This document shows positions 27,360 to 36,777 of a stretch of DNA of 64,000 bases, in pieces. Within the stretch, counting starts at the first letter, position 1. Each line of letters starts with the position of its first letter. The notes under the pieces were generated by a model that saw only the letters and a program-made list of their open reading frames with translations, had not been told where the DNA came from and made no database searches. The translations under genes and the position numbers were made by a program. Origin of the DNA: an uncultured Bacteroidales bacterium (lineage in GTDB: Bacteria > Bacteroidota > Bacteroidia > Bacteroidales > Bacteroidaceae); assembly GCA_902775385.1 (NCBI GenBank), contig CACYMI010000002.1, positions 1 through 64,000 of the forward strand, given 5' to 3'.

Positions 27360-27677
27360 TTAAATCACTACGGCTGTGCCGCTGATAGCCACCATCAGCA
27401 TAGAGCCGTTGCTTCCAATAGTCTCATAGTCAATGTCAATACCCACAATGGCATTTGCTCCTAAAGCCTGGGCACGCTGCATCATCTCTCTCATCGAGGT
27501 ATCCTTGGCCTCAATCAGAACTTTCTCATAGCTGTCGGCACGTCCGCCTACTATATCGCGGATGCCGGCAAAGAAGTCCTTTACAATGTTAGCACCGATA
27601 ATAGTCTCACCTGTCACCACTCCCTTGTACTCCAGGATGGTCTTGCCCTCAATCTGAGGTGTTGTTGTCAGAATCAT
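27360..27677 (-). CDS. YbjQ/UPF0145 family protein
   Basis: 105 residues, the standard size. [34 protein letters not shown] and [17 protein letters not shown] are the family landmarks. A small pentamer-forming cytosolic protein, sometimes annotated heavy-metal-binding; function unproven. Sixteen bases upstream of the BASS-HAD gene. Confidence 0.94.
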   Translation of the reverse strand: MILTTTPQIEGKTILEYKGVVTGETIIGANIVKDFFAGIRDIVGGRADSYEKVLIEAKDTSMREMMQRAQALGANAIVGIDIDYETIGSNGSMLMVAISGTAVVI

Positions 27678-27727
27678 AATCCGTTCTTTTATTTATTAGT
27701 GTTATTGTATTATCTGATTCTCTATCC

Positions 27728-29038
27728 CTATTCAGTTGACGTTCCCAGGTTCCCGATTCCCGTAATCTCACGTCCTCCGCAGAACCGGTGGGTGATTTGC
27801 CTGTCATCGCCCAGATAGATGTACCGTTCCAGCCGTTCCAGCACCGTGTAGTTGTCATGGTTCAGGTCCTTGTCATCAATAACCAGGGCATCAAACTCAT
27901 ACCCCGGTTCAAAGCTGCCCACCCGTCCGAAGAAGCTTCCCGCCTCCTTTGTTGCCATCCAGAAGACCTCGGAAAGTGTCAGGAAAGGCCGCTTGTGATT
28001 CTGCTGATAGTGCATCTTGCTCACCTGGATGGCATATACCATCACCTTGAAGATGCTCAGACAGTGTCCGCCGCTGATGTCGCTGCCCAGTCCCACATGT
28101 ATTCCCTCGTCCAGGAACTGACGCACGGGTGCCATACCTGAGGCAACGTTAAAGTTGGATGTGGGGCAATGGGCCACCATCACATCACGCCGTTTTATCA
28201 GCTCCAGCTCCTCGCCAGCCGTCCATACACAGTGAGCCATCACCGTAGGCGTCTGACCGAACAGACCGTAACGGTCATAGGCATCGCCATAGCATTTACT
28301 CTCCTTCTCCAACTCCCGTACCCAGGCTATCTCATCCCTGTTCTCGGAAAGATGTGACTGCACGGGCAACCCGTACTTCCCGGCCAACTCACCGCAGGCA
28401 CGCAGCATCTCCGGTGTACAGGAGGGAATGAACCGTGGTGTGATAATCGGTCGTACCTTATCAGCCTCAGACACTTTCCTCCGGGAGGACTGTGAACAGG
28501 CCAGCAACTCCTCATACCCTTTTACCATATCCTCCACACTCTCCTGCAGTCCGGCAGGGCAATTACGGTTCATGGCCACCTTGCCCACCAAAGCACCCAT
28601 GCCGGCATCCCTGAACAGGTCCATCAACAACCGGGTACTCTCAGTATGTACAGTAGCAAATACACAGGACCTCATGGTACCGAAGCGCCACAAGTCATGC
28701 ACAAACCTCCTGTACATCCGTTCGGCATAAGAGAGGTTGGCAAACTTCATCTCCTCAGGGAACGTATAGTTCTGCAGCCAGGGCAGCAGTTCCAGATCCA
28801 TTGCCAACCCCTGATTCCTGTATTGCGGCGCATGTACATGCAAGTCATTCATTGCAGGAATCAGCAGGCAGTCTCCCAGGTCCGTCACCTCGGCATCCTC
28901 ACAGCCCAGCGAAGCCAGGTCCGCAGCCACACCCGTTACGCACCCCTTACCGTTTACGCCTATGTAGCCATTCTCCAGCACCTCAAAGCTGTCAGCCTGC
29001 CTGGTGTAGATGATATGAGCCTTATATACCTTATTCAT
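27728..29038 (-). CDS. guaD: Guanine deaminase (amidohydrolase)
   Basis: 436 residues. Metal-dependent hydrolase fold with the zinc site HVHAPQ, then SHLSEN, MAHCVW and GSDISGG, plus the guanine-deaminase-typical HCPTSNFNVASG. Converts guanine to xanthine in the cytosol. With xpt 4 kb away it would give guanine to xanthine to XMP salvage. A 14-bp palindrome GATAACATGTTATC lies upstream at 29095-29108; a regulatory role is possible but the match is short enough for chance. Confidence 0.92.
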   Translation of the reverse strand: MNKVYKAHIIYTRQADSFEVLENGYIGVNGKGCVTGVAADLASLGCEDAEVTDLGDCLLIPAMNDLHVHAPQYRNQGLAMDLELLPWLQNYTFPEEMKFANLSYAERMYRRFVHDLWRFGTMRSCVFATVHTESTRLLMDLFRDAGMGALVGKVAMNRNCPAGLQESVEDMVKGYEELLACSQSSRRKVSEADKVRPIITPRFIPSCTPEMLRACGELAGKYGLPVQSHLSENRDEIAWVRELEKESKCYGDAYDRYGLFGQTPTVMAHCVWTAGEELELIKRRDVMVAHCPTSNFNVASGMAPVRQFLDEGIHVGLGSDISGGHCLSIFKVMVYAIQVSKMHYQQNHKRPFLTLSEVFWMATKEAGSFFGRVGSFEPGYEFDALVIDDKDLNHDNYTVLERLERYIYLGDDRQITHRFCGGREITGIGNLGTSTE

Positions 29039-29247
29039 AATATATGCACTTCTTGCATTCCGGTTAGCAGTTTACGTACATTTTGCATGGCTAAGATAAC
29101 ATGTTATCCTGAATTGAGCAAATAAAAGTCCGTTTTTATATGCTTCAGCGTCCAATATTCTTCCCATTCAGGACAGATGTACCGGATAACAGCCATGAAT
29201 ATGTATATTTTAGGCCCCGATATACATAGTAATCGGATTATTTACGC

Positions 29248-29255
29248 TATCTTTG
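29248..29255 (+). promoter_or_regulatory. Probable -7 element of the SDR-miaA pair
   Basis: TATCTTTG fits TAnnTTTG and lies 34 bases before the SDR start. No clear -33 box is seen. Confidence 0.4.
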
Positions 29256-29289
29256 CAACGGCGAAATTAAAAACAACCGCATATACGAT

Positions 29290-30054
29290 ATGAAGAAAAC
29301 TGTATTGATAACAGGCGCTACAAGCGGCATCGGTCTGGCCTGTGCCAGAAAATTCGCAGAGAACGGCGACAGGCTGATTCTGACCGGCAGAAATGTTCAT
29401 GCCCTCTCTGAGATCCGGCAGGAACTGACGATGAAAGAAACACAGGTGATGACGTTGGCCTTTGATGTCAGGGACCGCGAGATAGCCAAGAAGTATATCG
29501 AGACCCTTCCTGCTGAATGGAAGGATATAGACGTCCTGGTAAACAATGCCGGCCTCGCCCTGGGCCTGGAGGCCGAATACAAGGGTAACTTCGAGGACTG
29601 GGAGACCATGATAGACACCAATATTAAAGGCCTGCTTACCATGACCCGCCTGGTAGTTCCCGGAATGGTGGAACGCAACCGGGGCCATATCATCAACATC
29701 GGCTCCGTAGCTGGTGATGCCGCCTATGCCGGCGGAAATGTATATTGTGCCACCAAGGCAGCCGTCAAAACCATTACGGACGGCCTGCGTATAGACGTGG
29801 CCGATACCGCCATTAGGGTGACGAACCTGAAGCCCGGACTCGTAGAGACGAACTTCAGCAACGTCCGTTTCCATGGAGATTCAGATCGTGCAGCCAATGT
29901 ATATAAGGGGATTAAGCCGCTTACGGGTGATGATATCGCCGATGTAGCCGTATATGCCGCCAACGCCCCGGCGCATGTACAGATTGCCGAGGTACTGATT
30001 CTGGCTACTCATCAGGGAAGCGGAAGCGTGATTGTAAGAGGGAATGCAGACTGA
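29290..30054 (+). CDS. Short-chain dehydrogenase/reductase (YdfG-like)
   Basis: 254 residues. Rossmann motif TGATSGIGLACA, NNAG, catalytic serine in INIGSVAGDAAY and the YCATKAAVK tyrosine/lysine pair. The C-terminus (TNLKPGLVETNFSNVRF) matches the YdfG/serine 3-dehydrogenase-like group, which reduces small hydroxy or carbonyl acids with NADP(H). Substrate not determinable. Overlaps the miaA start by 11 bases, implying one transcript and possible coupling. Confidence 0.93.
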   Translation: MKKTVLITGATSGIGLACARKFAENGDRLILTGRNVHALSEIRQELTMKETQVMTLAFDVRDREIAKKYIETLPAEWKDIDVLVNNAGLALGLEAEYKGNFEDWETMIDTNIKGLLTMTRLVVPGMVERNRGHIINIGSVAGDAAYAGGNVYCATKAAVKTITDGLRIDVADTAIRVTNLKPGLVETNFSNVRFHGDSDRAANVYKGIKPLTGDDIADVAVYAANAPAHVQIAEVLILATHQGSGSVIVRGNAD

Positions 30055-30958
30055 CATCATCACCATACTGGGTCCTACGGCATCGGGGAAGACCGCCCTG
30101 GCTGCCCATCTGGCCGCGAAGTTAGGCAACGCTGAGATTATCAGCGCTGACAGCCGCCAGGTGTACAGAGGCATGGATGTAGGTACGGGAAAGGATTTGG
30201 CTGACTACACTGTTAACGGCATGGAAATTCCGTACCACCTGATAGACATAGCCGATGCCGGGGAGAAGTATAACCTTTTCCAGTATCAGCAGGACTTCTG
30301 GCATACCTATTATAATATTATAGGCCGGGGATGTATTCCCATCCTCTGTGGTGGAACAGGACTGTACATAGAATCTGTACTGAAAAGCTATAAGATGGTG
30401 CCTGTACCGGAGAATCCGGCGCTTAGGGCCGGACTTGAAGGGCAGAGCCTGGACAGGCTGACCGAGATATTGCGCGGCTACAAGACGCTGCACAATACGA
30501 CTGATGTGGATACGCCCAAACGGGCCATCCGTGCCATTGAAATTCAGGAGTATTACAGACAGAACCACATAGAGGAGCGTCAGTTCCCGCAGGTCAGAAG
30601 TCTGACGATAGGGGTGAATATAGACCGGGAGTTGCGTAGGCAGAAGATAACGGATCGCCTGCACAAACGCCTGGAAGAGGAGCATATGGTGGATGAGGTG
30701 CGTAGGTTGTTGGAGAAGGTTGCGCCGGAGGACCTTATCTATTATGGCCTGGAATATAAATACCTGACACTCTACTGTATAGGCAGGTTGAGTTATGACG
30801 AGATGGTGCGTCAGTTGGAGATTGCCATTCATCAGTTTGCCAAACGGCAGATGACATGGTTCCGGGGTATGGAACGCAGGGGAACAAAGATCCATTGGAT
30901 AGATGCCATGCTACCCATGGACAAGAAAGTTCAGCTGATAATGGAAATGATGGGGTAG
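30044..30958 (+). CDS. miaA: tRNA dimethylallyltransferase
   Basis: Adds an isopentenyl group to A37 of tRNAs reading UNN codons. 304 residues: P-loop LGPTASGKTALA, ISADSRQVYRGMDVGTGK, CGGTGLYIESVL, FAKRQMTWFRGM. All family blocks are seen. The ATG lies within the SDR gene. It converges on the Crp/Fnr gene with seven bases between the stops and no obvious terminator. Confidence 0.97.
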   Translation: MQTDIITILGPTASGKTALAAHLAAKLGNAEIISADSRQVYRGMDVGTGKDLADYTVNGMEIPYHLIDIADAGEKYNLFQYQQDFWHTYYNIIGRGCIPILCGGTGLYIESVLKSYKMVPVPENPALRAGLEGQSLDRLTEILRGYKTLHNTTDVDTPKRAIRAIEIQEYYRQNHIEERQFPQVRSLTIGVNIDRELRRQKITDRLHKRLEEEHMVDEVRRLLEKVAPEDLIYYGLEYKYLTLYCIGRLSYDEMVRQLEIAIHQFAKRQMTWFRGMERRGTKIHWIDAMLPMDKKVQLIMEMMG

Positions 30959-30965
30959 GGCTGTG

Positions 30966-31655
30966 TCAGCCAATCTGGGATGTCTTACGCAGGGCATCCT
31001 CATTGATAATCTTTATCTTACGGCCGTCAATGGCAATCATCTTCTCCTGGGCAAAAAGGCTGAGGGTACGGATGGCATTGCTGGTAGTCATATTGCTTAG
31101 GTTAGCCATATCCTCGCGGCTCAGGTAGATGCTGAGTGTACAACCGTCCTCCTCAACACCATAATTCTCCTTCAGGAAGAGGATACTCTCTGCCAGGCGG
31201 CCACGGATATGCTTCTGGGTAAGGTTGACGGTACGTTCATCGCTCTTGCCTAACGCTTTGGCCAGTTTACGGATGAAGAAATTGCAGAGATTGGCATTGT
31301 TCTCGGCAATAGAGAAAATCAGGTGCATGGGAATGATTGCAATGGTAGATGATTCGAAAGCAGCGGCCCCCGTCACATATTTCTCTTCAGAGAAAGCTGC
31401 CCTGTAGCCGAAGTATTCTACGGCGCGAACCACCCGTACAATCTGGTTCCGGCCTCCCACACCTTCCTTGTATATCTTGACCTTACCGTCCAGAAGGCAT
31501 AGCAGATTCTCCGGCTCGTCGCCCTCACTATAGATGGTGACGTTCTTATCGAATTTGCGCACCACCATGTTTTGCGTAACTTTAGCTCTCTCCTCAGCTG
31601 TCAGGGTAACTGCCAGTTCCGAAAGACTGTCTAAAACCTCTTCGTTTCCTACCAT
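30966..31655 (-). CDS. Crp/Fnr-family transcriptional regulator
   Basis: 229 residues: N-terminal cyclic-nucleotide-binding fold (FDKNVTIYSEGDEPENLLCLLDGKVKIYKE region) and a C-terminal helix-turn-helix LSREDMANLSNMTTSNAIRTL. No cysteine cluster for an Fnr iron-sulfur centre is present. The ligand is unknown. It is divergent from the glycogen operon, whose promoter lies about 100 bases away, so it may control that operon; this is inference from position. Confidence 0.93.
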   Translation of the reverse strand: MVGNEEVLDSLSELAVTLTAEERAKVTQNMVVRKFDKNVTIYSEGDEPENLLCLLDGKVKIYKEGVGGRNQIVRVVRAVEYFGYRAAFSEEKYVTGAAAFESSTIAIIPMHLIFSIAENNANLCNFFIRKLAKALGKSDERTVNLTQKHIRGRLAESILFLKENYGVEEDGCTLSIYLSREDMANLSNMTTSNAIRTLSLFAQEKMIAIDGRKIKIINEDALRKTSQIG

Positions 31656-31687
31656 TAACTAATACCGAAATTCTGTGTTACTGGCTG

Positions 31688-31719
31688 CAAAGGTAACCAA
31701 AAAGACACGCTTCTCCAAA
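31688..31719 (-). promoter_or_regulatory. Promoter of the Crp/Fnr regulator gene
   Basis: On the minus strand TTTG (31716-31719), a 20-base spacer and TACCTTTG (31688-31695) match the consensus perfectly. The start near 31681 leaves a leader of about 26 bases. Confidence 0.75.
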
Positions 31720-31789
31720 CAATCCGTGCCAAAAATACCTTGTTTTACCCGTAATTTGGCATCGCGGGACAAAAAAATGCCGCAGTTAG

Positions 31790-31820
31790 TTGTCTGTGTG
31801 GAAAAAAAATTATAATTTTG
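31790..31820 (+). promoter_or_regulatory. Promoter of the glycogen operon
   Basis: TTG (31790-31792), a 20-base spacer and TAATTTTG (31813-31820). The start near 31827 leaves a leader of about 73 bases before the debranching enzyme. Confidence 0.75.
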
Positions 31821-31899
31821 AGGCATAGACAAATCAAATCGGATAAAAACTAAGGATATTAATTAAACATTAACCAGACTTTTACTATAACAACAGTTT

Positions 31900-33849
31900 A
31901 TGAGTTATTTACGATTCGATAAGACTTTGATGACAAACTTGGCGGAATCCCTGCCCAAGGAGGTTCTTAGGTCAAACCGTTCGGGTGCCTATTCCTGTAC
32001 GACCATCGTGGACTGCAATACCCGCAAGTACCACGGTCTGCTTGTTGTGCCCGTCCCCGAACTGGATGACGAGAACCATGTGCTGTTGTCCTCACTGGAT
32101 GCTACTGTTATTCAGCATGGCGCAGAGTTTAATCTGGGTCTGCATAAATATAACGGAGACAACTTCAGCCCGCGCGGACATAAGTATATTCGCGAGTTTG
32201 ACTCACTGCAGGTTCCTACCACCATTTATAGGGTAGGCGGTGTGATTTTGAAGCGTGAGCAGATGTTCCAGCATTTTGAGAACCGCATTATTATCAGGTA
32301 TACATTGTTGGATGCCCATAGTCAGACAACCCTGCGTCTGCAGCCCTTCCTGGCCTTCCGCAGCGTCCGTGAGTTCACGCACGAGAATGACAAGGTGAAC
32401 AAGACCTACAAGATTGTACAGAACGGCATCAAGACCTGCATGTACCCAGGTTATCCCTGCCTATACATGCAGTGCAACAAGGAGAACAACTTCGTTTTCC
32501 GTCCCGACTGGTACCGCGGGCTGGAGTATCCCAAGGAACAGGAACGCGGCTATGCCAGTGACGAGGACTTGTATGTGCCCGGCTACTTCGAGTTTACCAT
32601 TGGTAAGGGCGAGAGCGTAGTCTTTGCTGCCGGACTTGAGGAAGTGGATACTGACAAGCTGGCTGAATTGGCTGATTATGAGCTGAATGTGCGTACGCCG
32701 CGCGACAATTTCTATAATACGCTTGTCAATAGCGCCCACCAGTTCTTCGTGCATCGTGAGCATGAAGACTACGTACTGGCCGGCTACCCCTGGTTCAAGT
32801 GCCGTGCCAGGGATATGTTCATCTCACTGCCTGGTCTGACACTAACCAATAACGAAGTAAAGAAGTTTGAGGATGTAATGGTGACAGCCGAGAAAGCCAT
32901 ACGCGAGTTCATGGCCGGCGAACCCCTCACTGTCAGTGTGACCGAGATAGAACATCCCGATGTCCTTCTATGGGCAATCTGGTGTATCCAGCAGTACAGC
33001 AAGTTCGTCTCCATGGAAAAGTGCGAGGAGAAATACGGACATCTGCTCTGGGATATCATGGAATGGCTGCGTGGCGGCAATCATCCCAACCTGCAGGTCA
33101 AGGAGAACGGGCTTGTCTATAGCGAGGGACGCGACAAGGCCATCACCTGGATGAACAGTTCCGTGAACGGAAGACCCATCGTCCCCCGCACAGGCTACAT
33201 CGTGGAGTTCAATGCCCTCTGGTACAACGCCCTGCGTTTCAGTGCCGAGCTATGCACCTTTGTCCAGAACAAACATTTTACTGACGAGCTGACCGCCGCA
33301 GCCGACCTGTGCGCCAACAGCTTCGCCCCCATGTTCTATAATGAATATGGCTATCTGTGTGACTATTGTGTGGATGGCTACAGGAACTATGACGTAAGAC
33401 CCAATATGGTGTTTGCCGTAGCCTTGGATTATTCACCGCTTGAGAAGAAACAGCAGAAGTCAGTTCTGGACTACTGTACCAAGGAACTGAGCACCCCCAA
33501 GGGGCTGAGGTCACTGTCGCCCAAGAGCCGTGGCTACAACCCCATGTATGTAGGTCCTCAGGTTCAGCGTGACTACGCCTATCATCAGGGAACAGCCTGG
33601 CCTTGGCTGGCCGGTTTCTACATGGAAGCCTGCCTGAATGTGTATAAGCTCAGCCGTCTCAGCTACGTGGATCGCCTGCTGGTAGGATATGAGGAGGAGC
33701 TCTTCTACCACTGCATCGGCACCATCCCCGAGCTTTTTGACGGCAATCCGCCCTTCCACGGACGCGGCGCCATCAGTTTTGCCATGAATGTGTCGGGTAT
33801 CATGCGTATCGTAAAGCTATTGGACAAGTATAACAACGAAGTGTATTAA
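31900..33849 (+). CDS. Glycogen debranching enzyme (archaeal/bacterial GDE type, GH133)
   Basis: 649 residues. N-terminal GDE_N domain (about 1-240: EVLRSNRSGAYSCTTIVDCNTRKYHGLLV) and a C-terminal (alpha/alpha)6 barrel with amylo-1,6-glucosidase features: SEGRDKAITWMNS, VPRTGYIVEFNALWYNAL, and YHQGTAWPWLAGFY. Cleaves alpha-1,6 branches of glycogen in the cytosol. First gene of a three-gene operon with a glycosyltransferase and GH57. Confidence 0.95.
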   Translation: MSYLRFDKTLMTNLAESLPKEVLRSNRSGAYSCTTIVDCNTRKYHGLLVVPVPELDDENHVLLSSLDATVIQHGAEFNLGLHKYNGDNFSPRGHKYIREFDSLQVPTTIYRVGGVILKREQMFQHFENRIIIRYTLLDAHSQTTLRLQPFLAFRSVREFTHENDKVNKTYKIVQNGIKTCMYPGYPCLYMQCNKENNFVFRPDWYRGLEYPKEQERGYASDEDLYVPGYFEFTIGKGESVVFAAGLEEVDTDKLAELADYELNVRTPRDNFYNTLVNSAHQFFVHREHEDYVLAGYPWFKCRARDMFISLPGLTLTNNEVKKFEDVMVTAEKAIREFMAGEPLTVSVTEIEHPDVLLWAIWCIQQYSKFVSMEKCEEKYGHLLWDIMEWLRGGNHPNLQVKENGLVYSEGRDKAITWMNSSVNGRPIVPRTGYIVEFNALWYNALRFSAELCTFVQNKHFTDELTAAADLCANSFAPMFYNEYGYLCDYCVDGYRNYDVRPNMVFAVALDYSPLEKKQQKSVLDYCTKELSTPKGLRSLSPKSRGYNPMYVGPQVQRDYAYHQGTAWPWLAGFYMEACLNVYKLSRLSYVDRLLVGYEEELFYHCIGTIPELFDGNPPFHGRGAISFAMNVSGIMRIVKLLDKYNNEVY

Positions 33850-33852
33850 ATA

Positions 33853-33858
33853 AGGAGG
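33853..33858 (+). promoter_or_regulatory. Shine-Dalgarno site of the glycogen-operon glycosyltransferase
   Basis: AGGAGG nine bases before the ATG at 33868. A full site like this is unusual for Bacteroidota, which mostly lack them. Confidence 0.7.
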
Positions 33859-33867
33859 AACAGAAAG

Positions 33868-35175
33868 ATGAAAGTATTAATGTTCGGATGGGAGTTTCCT
33901 CCTAAGATCTATGGAGGACTGGCCGTTGCCTCTTACGGCATCACCAAGGGACTCAGCCTTCAGGGCGATGTTGAGACTACATTCTGTATGCCACGACCTA
34001 CAGGCGAGGAAGAGAAGTTCCTTAAGATTATAAACATGAGTCAGGTTCCCGTAGTATGGCGTGATGTAAACTACGACTGGATCCGGGACCGCTTTGTGGG
34101 ACACACCGCCGAGGACTATTTCCGTTTCAGGGATCATCTGTACGCAGACTTCAACTACCTGCAAGGATTGGATGATCTGGGATGTATAGGATTTGCGGGT
34201 GGCTATCCCGGCAACCTGCATGAGGAGATCAACAACTTCTCTATCATCGCCGGAGTACTGGCACGCAGTGAACAGTTTGATATGATTCATGCCCATGACT
34301 GGCTTACCTATCCTGCCGGTGTACACGCCAAGATGGTAAGCGGGAAACCCCTGTGTATCCATGTGCATGCCACTGACTTCGACCGCTCGCGCGGCAAGGT
34401 CAATCCCACCGTTTACAGTATCGAGAAGAACGGGATGGATCATGCGGACTGTATCATGTGTGTAAGTGAGCTCACCCGCCAGACCGTCATTAACCAGTAC
34501 CACCAGGATCCGCGCAAGTGCGTAGCCATGCATAATGCCGTCTATCCCCTCTCGGATGAGATAAAGAGCATAGAACCGCATAAGAATCCTGACGAGAAGG
34601 TAGTAACCTATCTGGGACGTATCACCATGCAGAAAGGGCCCGAATATTTCATTGAGGCCGCCAAGCGAGTACTTGACCGTACCCATAACATCCGTTTCTG
34701 CTTTGCCGGAAGCGGTGATATGATGCATGCCATGATAGATCTCGCTGCCGCATATGGTATAGCGGACAGATGCCACTTCCCTGGATTCCAGCGCGGAAAG
34801 CAAGTATATGAATGCTACAAGAACTCCGACGTGTTCGTTATGCCCAGCGTAAGCGAGCCCTTCGGTATCGCACCCCTGGAGGCCATGCAGTGCGGATGTC
34901 CCTGTGTCATTTCCAAGCAGTCAGGATGCGGAGAGATTCTGCGTAACGTCATCAAGGTTGATTATTGGGACATAGACGCCATGGCAAACGCCATTTACAG
35001 CATCTGTACCAATGATGCGCTTCACAGGTATCTCTCAGAAGAAGGCATCAAGGAGGTGGAACAGATAACCTGGGAGAAGGTAGGCCTCAGAATCAGGGAA
35101 TGCTATAACCAGCTGATATCACGTGGCTGGTTTGATAACGGGGATTACCTGCAGGCCGTTAAGGATATAAAATAG
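33868..35175 (+). CDS. Glycosyltransferase (GT4/GT5-like), glycogen-synthase-like
   Basis: 435 residues. GT-B fold: N-terminal MFGWEFPPKIYGGLAVASYG (sugar-nucleotide glucan synthase-like K-x-G-G-L loop), DMIHAHDWLTYPAGV, TYLGRITMQKGPEYFIEAA, and the donor-binding E-x7-E in SEPFGIAPLEAMQCG. In Bacteroidota this gene stands between GDE and GH57 and is taken to extend glycogen; the donor nucleotide sugar is not shown by the sequence. Cytosolic. Confidence 0.92.
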   Translation: MKVLMFGWEFPPKIYGGLAVASYGITKGLSLQGDVETTFCMPRPTGEEEKFLKIINMSQVPVVWRDVNYDWIRDRFVGHTAEDYFRFRDHLYADFNYLQGLDDLGCIGFAGGYPGNLHEEINNFSIIAGVLARSEQFDMIHAHDWLTYPAGVHAKMVSGKPLCIHVHATDFDRSRGKVNPTVYSIEKNGMDHADCIMCVSELTRQTVINQYHQDPRKCVAMHNAVYPLSDEIKSIEPHKNPDEKVVTYLGRITMQKGPEYFIEAAKRVLDRTHNIRFCFAGSGDMMHAMIDLAAAYGIADRCHFPGFQRGKQVYECYKNSDVFVMPSVSEPFGIAPLEAMQCGCPCVISKQSGCGEILRNVIKVDYWDIDAMANAIYSICTNDALHRYLSEEGIKEVEQITWEKVGLRIRECYNQLISRGWFDNGDYLQAVKDIK

Positions 35176-35213
35176 AGAATTGGTACTTAACTAATATATA
35201 ATGTATAATAGAT

Positions 35214-36578
35214 ATGAAAACGATCAGCCTTTATTTTGAGATACATCAACCCATTCACCTGAAACGCTATCGTTTCTTCGATATTGGAACCGATCATTAT
35301 TACTATGATGACTATGAGAACGAGCGCGTAACTCAGGAGACCGCCGAGCGAAGCTACTTGCCGGCCCTGCGTACTCTGCTGGATATGACCCTGCAGTACG
35401 GCAAGGGGTTCAAGGTAGCCTTCAGTATAAGCGGCGTGTCCCTGGAACAGTTGGAACAGTATGCCCCGGAAGTGCTGGATGTACTGCAGCAACTCAATGA
35501 GACGGGATGCGTAGAGTTCCTCGCCGAGCCCTATAGCCATGGCCTTTCCTCATTGGGTAACGTGGAGAATTTCCAGGCTGAACTAAAACGCCAGGCCAAG
35601 AAAATGAAGCAACTCTTCGGTCATACCCCCAAGGTAGTACGCAACAGCTCACTCATTTACAATGACGAGATAGGCTCCATCGTATCCGAGATGGGATTCA
35701 AGGGCATGATGGTAGAAGGCGCCAAGCACATCCTCGGCTGGAAGAGCCCCCATTATGTATATAGCTGTGCCCAGGATGCACGCCTCTCCCTGCTGCTGCG
35801 TGACTACAAACTCAGTGACGACATCAGCCTCCGCTTCAATGACGCCTCATGGTCCGAATATCCCCTCATGGCCGACAAGTACATCGGCTGGATCCAGGCC
35901 TTGCCCCAGGAGGAAAGCGTCGTCAACATCATGATGGAACTCTCCGCCCTTGGCATCTACCAGCCTCTGGAGAGCCACGTCCTGGACTTCCTGCGCGCTC
36001 TTCCCTCCATTGCTCCCGATGAGGTTCAGTTCGCGACCCCCAGCGAGGTTATCGCCAAGAACCGCCCCGTAGGTCCCCTGGAGGTATCCTATCCCGTCAG
36101 CTGGAATGACGAGGAGCGTGATACCAGCAGTGTGCTGGGTAACAACCTGCAGCGCGAAGCATTCAATAAACTTTATGACGAGAAGATTGTAGGGCGTATC
36201 ATGGCATGCAGGGATCGTCGTATTCAGCAAGACTGGGACCGCCTGCAAGCAACGGACAACTTCCGTTTCATGACCACCAAGAACAACGGAATCGGTGTCT
36301 ATCGCGGTATCTATGAGAATGAGTATGATGCCTTCACCAACTACATGAACATCTTAGGTGACTTCCTGAAACGCGTCAAGGACCTTTACTCCGATGCCGT
36401 AGAGAATGATGAGCTGAACAGTCTTTATACCCAGATTGCCAATATGGGCAATGAGCTGAATGTAAAGGAGAATGAAATCAGCCGCCTGCGTGCCCGCCTG
36501 GAGAAGTATGAGCCCAAGGAGGATAAGGAAAAGGAAAAGGCCTCTCCTGCTAAGAAGAAAACTGCCAGGAAAAAATGA
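35214..36578 (+). CDS. Glycoside hydrolase family 57 (alpha-amylase/branching-type)
   Basis: 454 residues. GH57 barrel: ISLYFEIHQPIHLKRYRFFD, GCVEFLAEPYSHGL (nucleophile glutamate region), VVRNSSLIYNDEI, and WSEYPLMADKYIGWI. The region usually holding the acid residue and a small conserved loop reads NIMMELSALGIYQPLES, less like relatives I recall, so activity is uncertain. The last 40 residues are a Lys-rich coiled tail (ENEISRLRARLEKYEPKEDK). Acts on glycogen-like alpha-glucan in the cytosol. The stop codon sits in the first unit of an 8-bp tandem array. Confidence 0.9.
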   Translation: MKTISLYFEIHQPIHLKRYRFFDIGTDHYYYDDYENERVTQETAERSYLPALRTLLDMTLQYGKGFKVAFSISGVSLEQLEQYAPEVLDVLQQLNETGCVEFLAEPYSHGLSSLGNVENFQAELKRQAKKMKQLFGHTPKVVRNSSLIYNDEIGSIVSEMGFKGMMVEGAKHILGWKSPHYVYSCAQDARLSLLLRDYKLSDDISLRFNDASWSEYPLMADKYIGWIQALPQEESVVNIMMELSALGIYQPLESHVLDFLRALPSIAPDEVQFATPSEVIAKNRPVGPLEVSYPVSWNDEERDTSSVLGNNLQREAFNKLYDEKIVGRIMACRDRRIQQDWDRLQATDNFRFMTTKNNGIGVYRGIYENEYDAFTNYMNILGDFLKRVKDLYSDAVENDELNSLYTQIANMGNELNVKENEISRLRARLEKYEPKEDKEKEKASPAKKKTARKK

Positions 36579-36637
36579 AATAATGAAAGAATGAAAGAAT
36601 GAAAAAATGAAATAATGAAAAAATGAAAGAATGAAAA
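36574..36637 (+). repeat. Tandem array, 8-bp unit AATGAAA[AGT], 8 copies
   Basis: Eight head-to-tail units from 36574 to 36637, the first containing the TGA stop of the GH57 gene. Units differ only at the last base. Confidence 0.9.
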
Positions 36638-36639
36638 AC

Positions 36640-36674
36640 AAATCAGGGTCATCCCAATCGGGTGACCCTGATTT
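36640..36674. terminator. Hairpin terminator of the glycogen operon
   Basis: AAATCAGGGTCATCC pairs with GGGTGACCCTGATTT (one G-U pair) around a five-base loop, 15 pairs in all, followed by ATTATATTCT. It can serve both convergent genes. Confidence 0.85.
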
Positions 36675-36733
36675 ATTATATTCTAACCGTTAATCCAAAC
36701 CCACGCTCCCCTTTAGGGGGCTCGGGGGCCTCG

Positions 36734-36775
36734 CTAACCTCTAACCACTAACCTCTAACCACTAACCTCTAACCT
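36734..36775 (+). repeat. Tandem array, 7-bp unit CTAACC[AT], 6 copies
   Basis: Six units abutting the stop codon of the DUF4270 gene (36778-36780). The other strand reads GGTTAG repeats. Confidence 0.9.
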
Positions 36776-36777
36776 CT

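Noticed and set aside
29095..29108. A 14-bp palindrome GATAACATGTTATC upstream of guaD as an operator
   Set aside because: A palindrome of this length is expected a few times by chance in 64 kb; kept only as a note in the gene entry.
33877..34803. A 308-codon minus-strand frame across the glycosyltransferase
   Set aside because: Antisense shadow with no family features; the plus strand has E-x7-E and other glycosyltransferase motifs.
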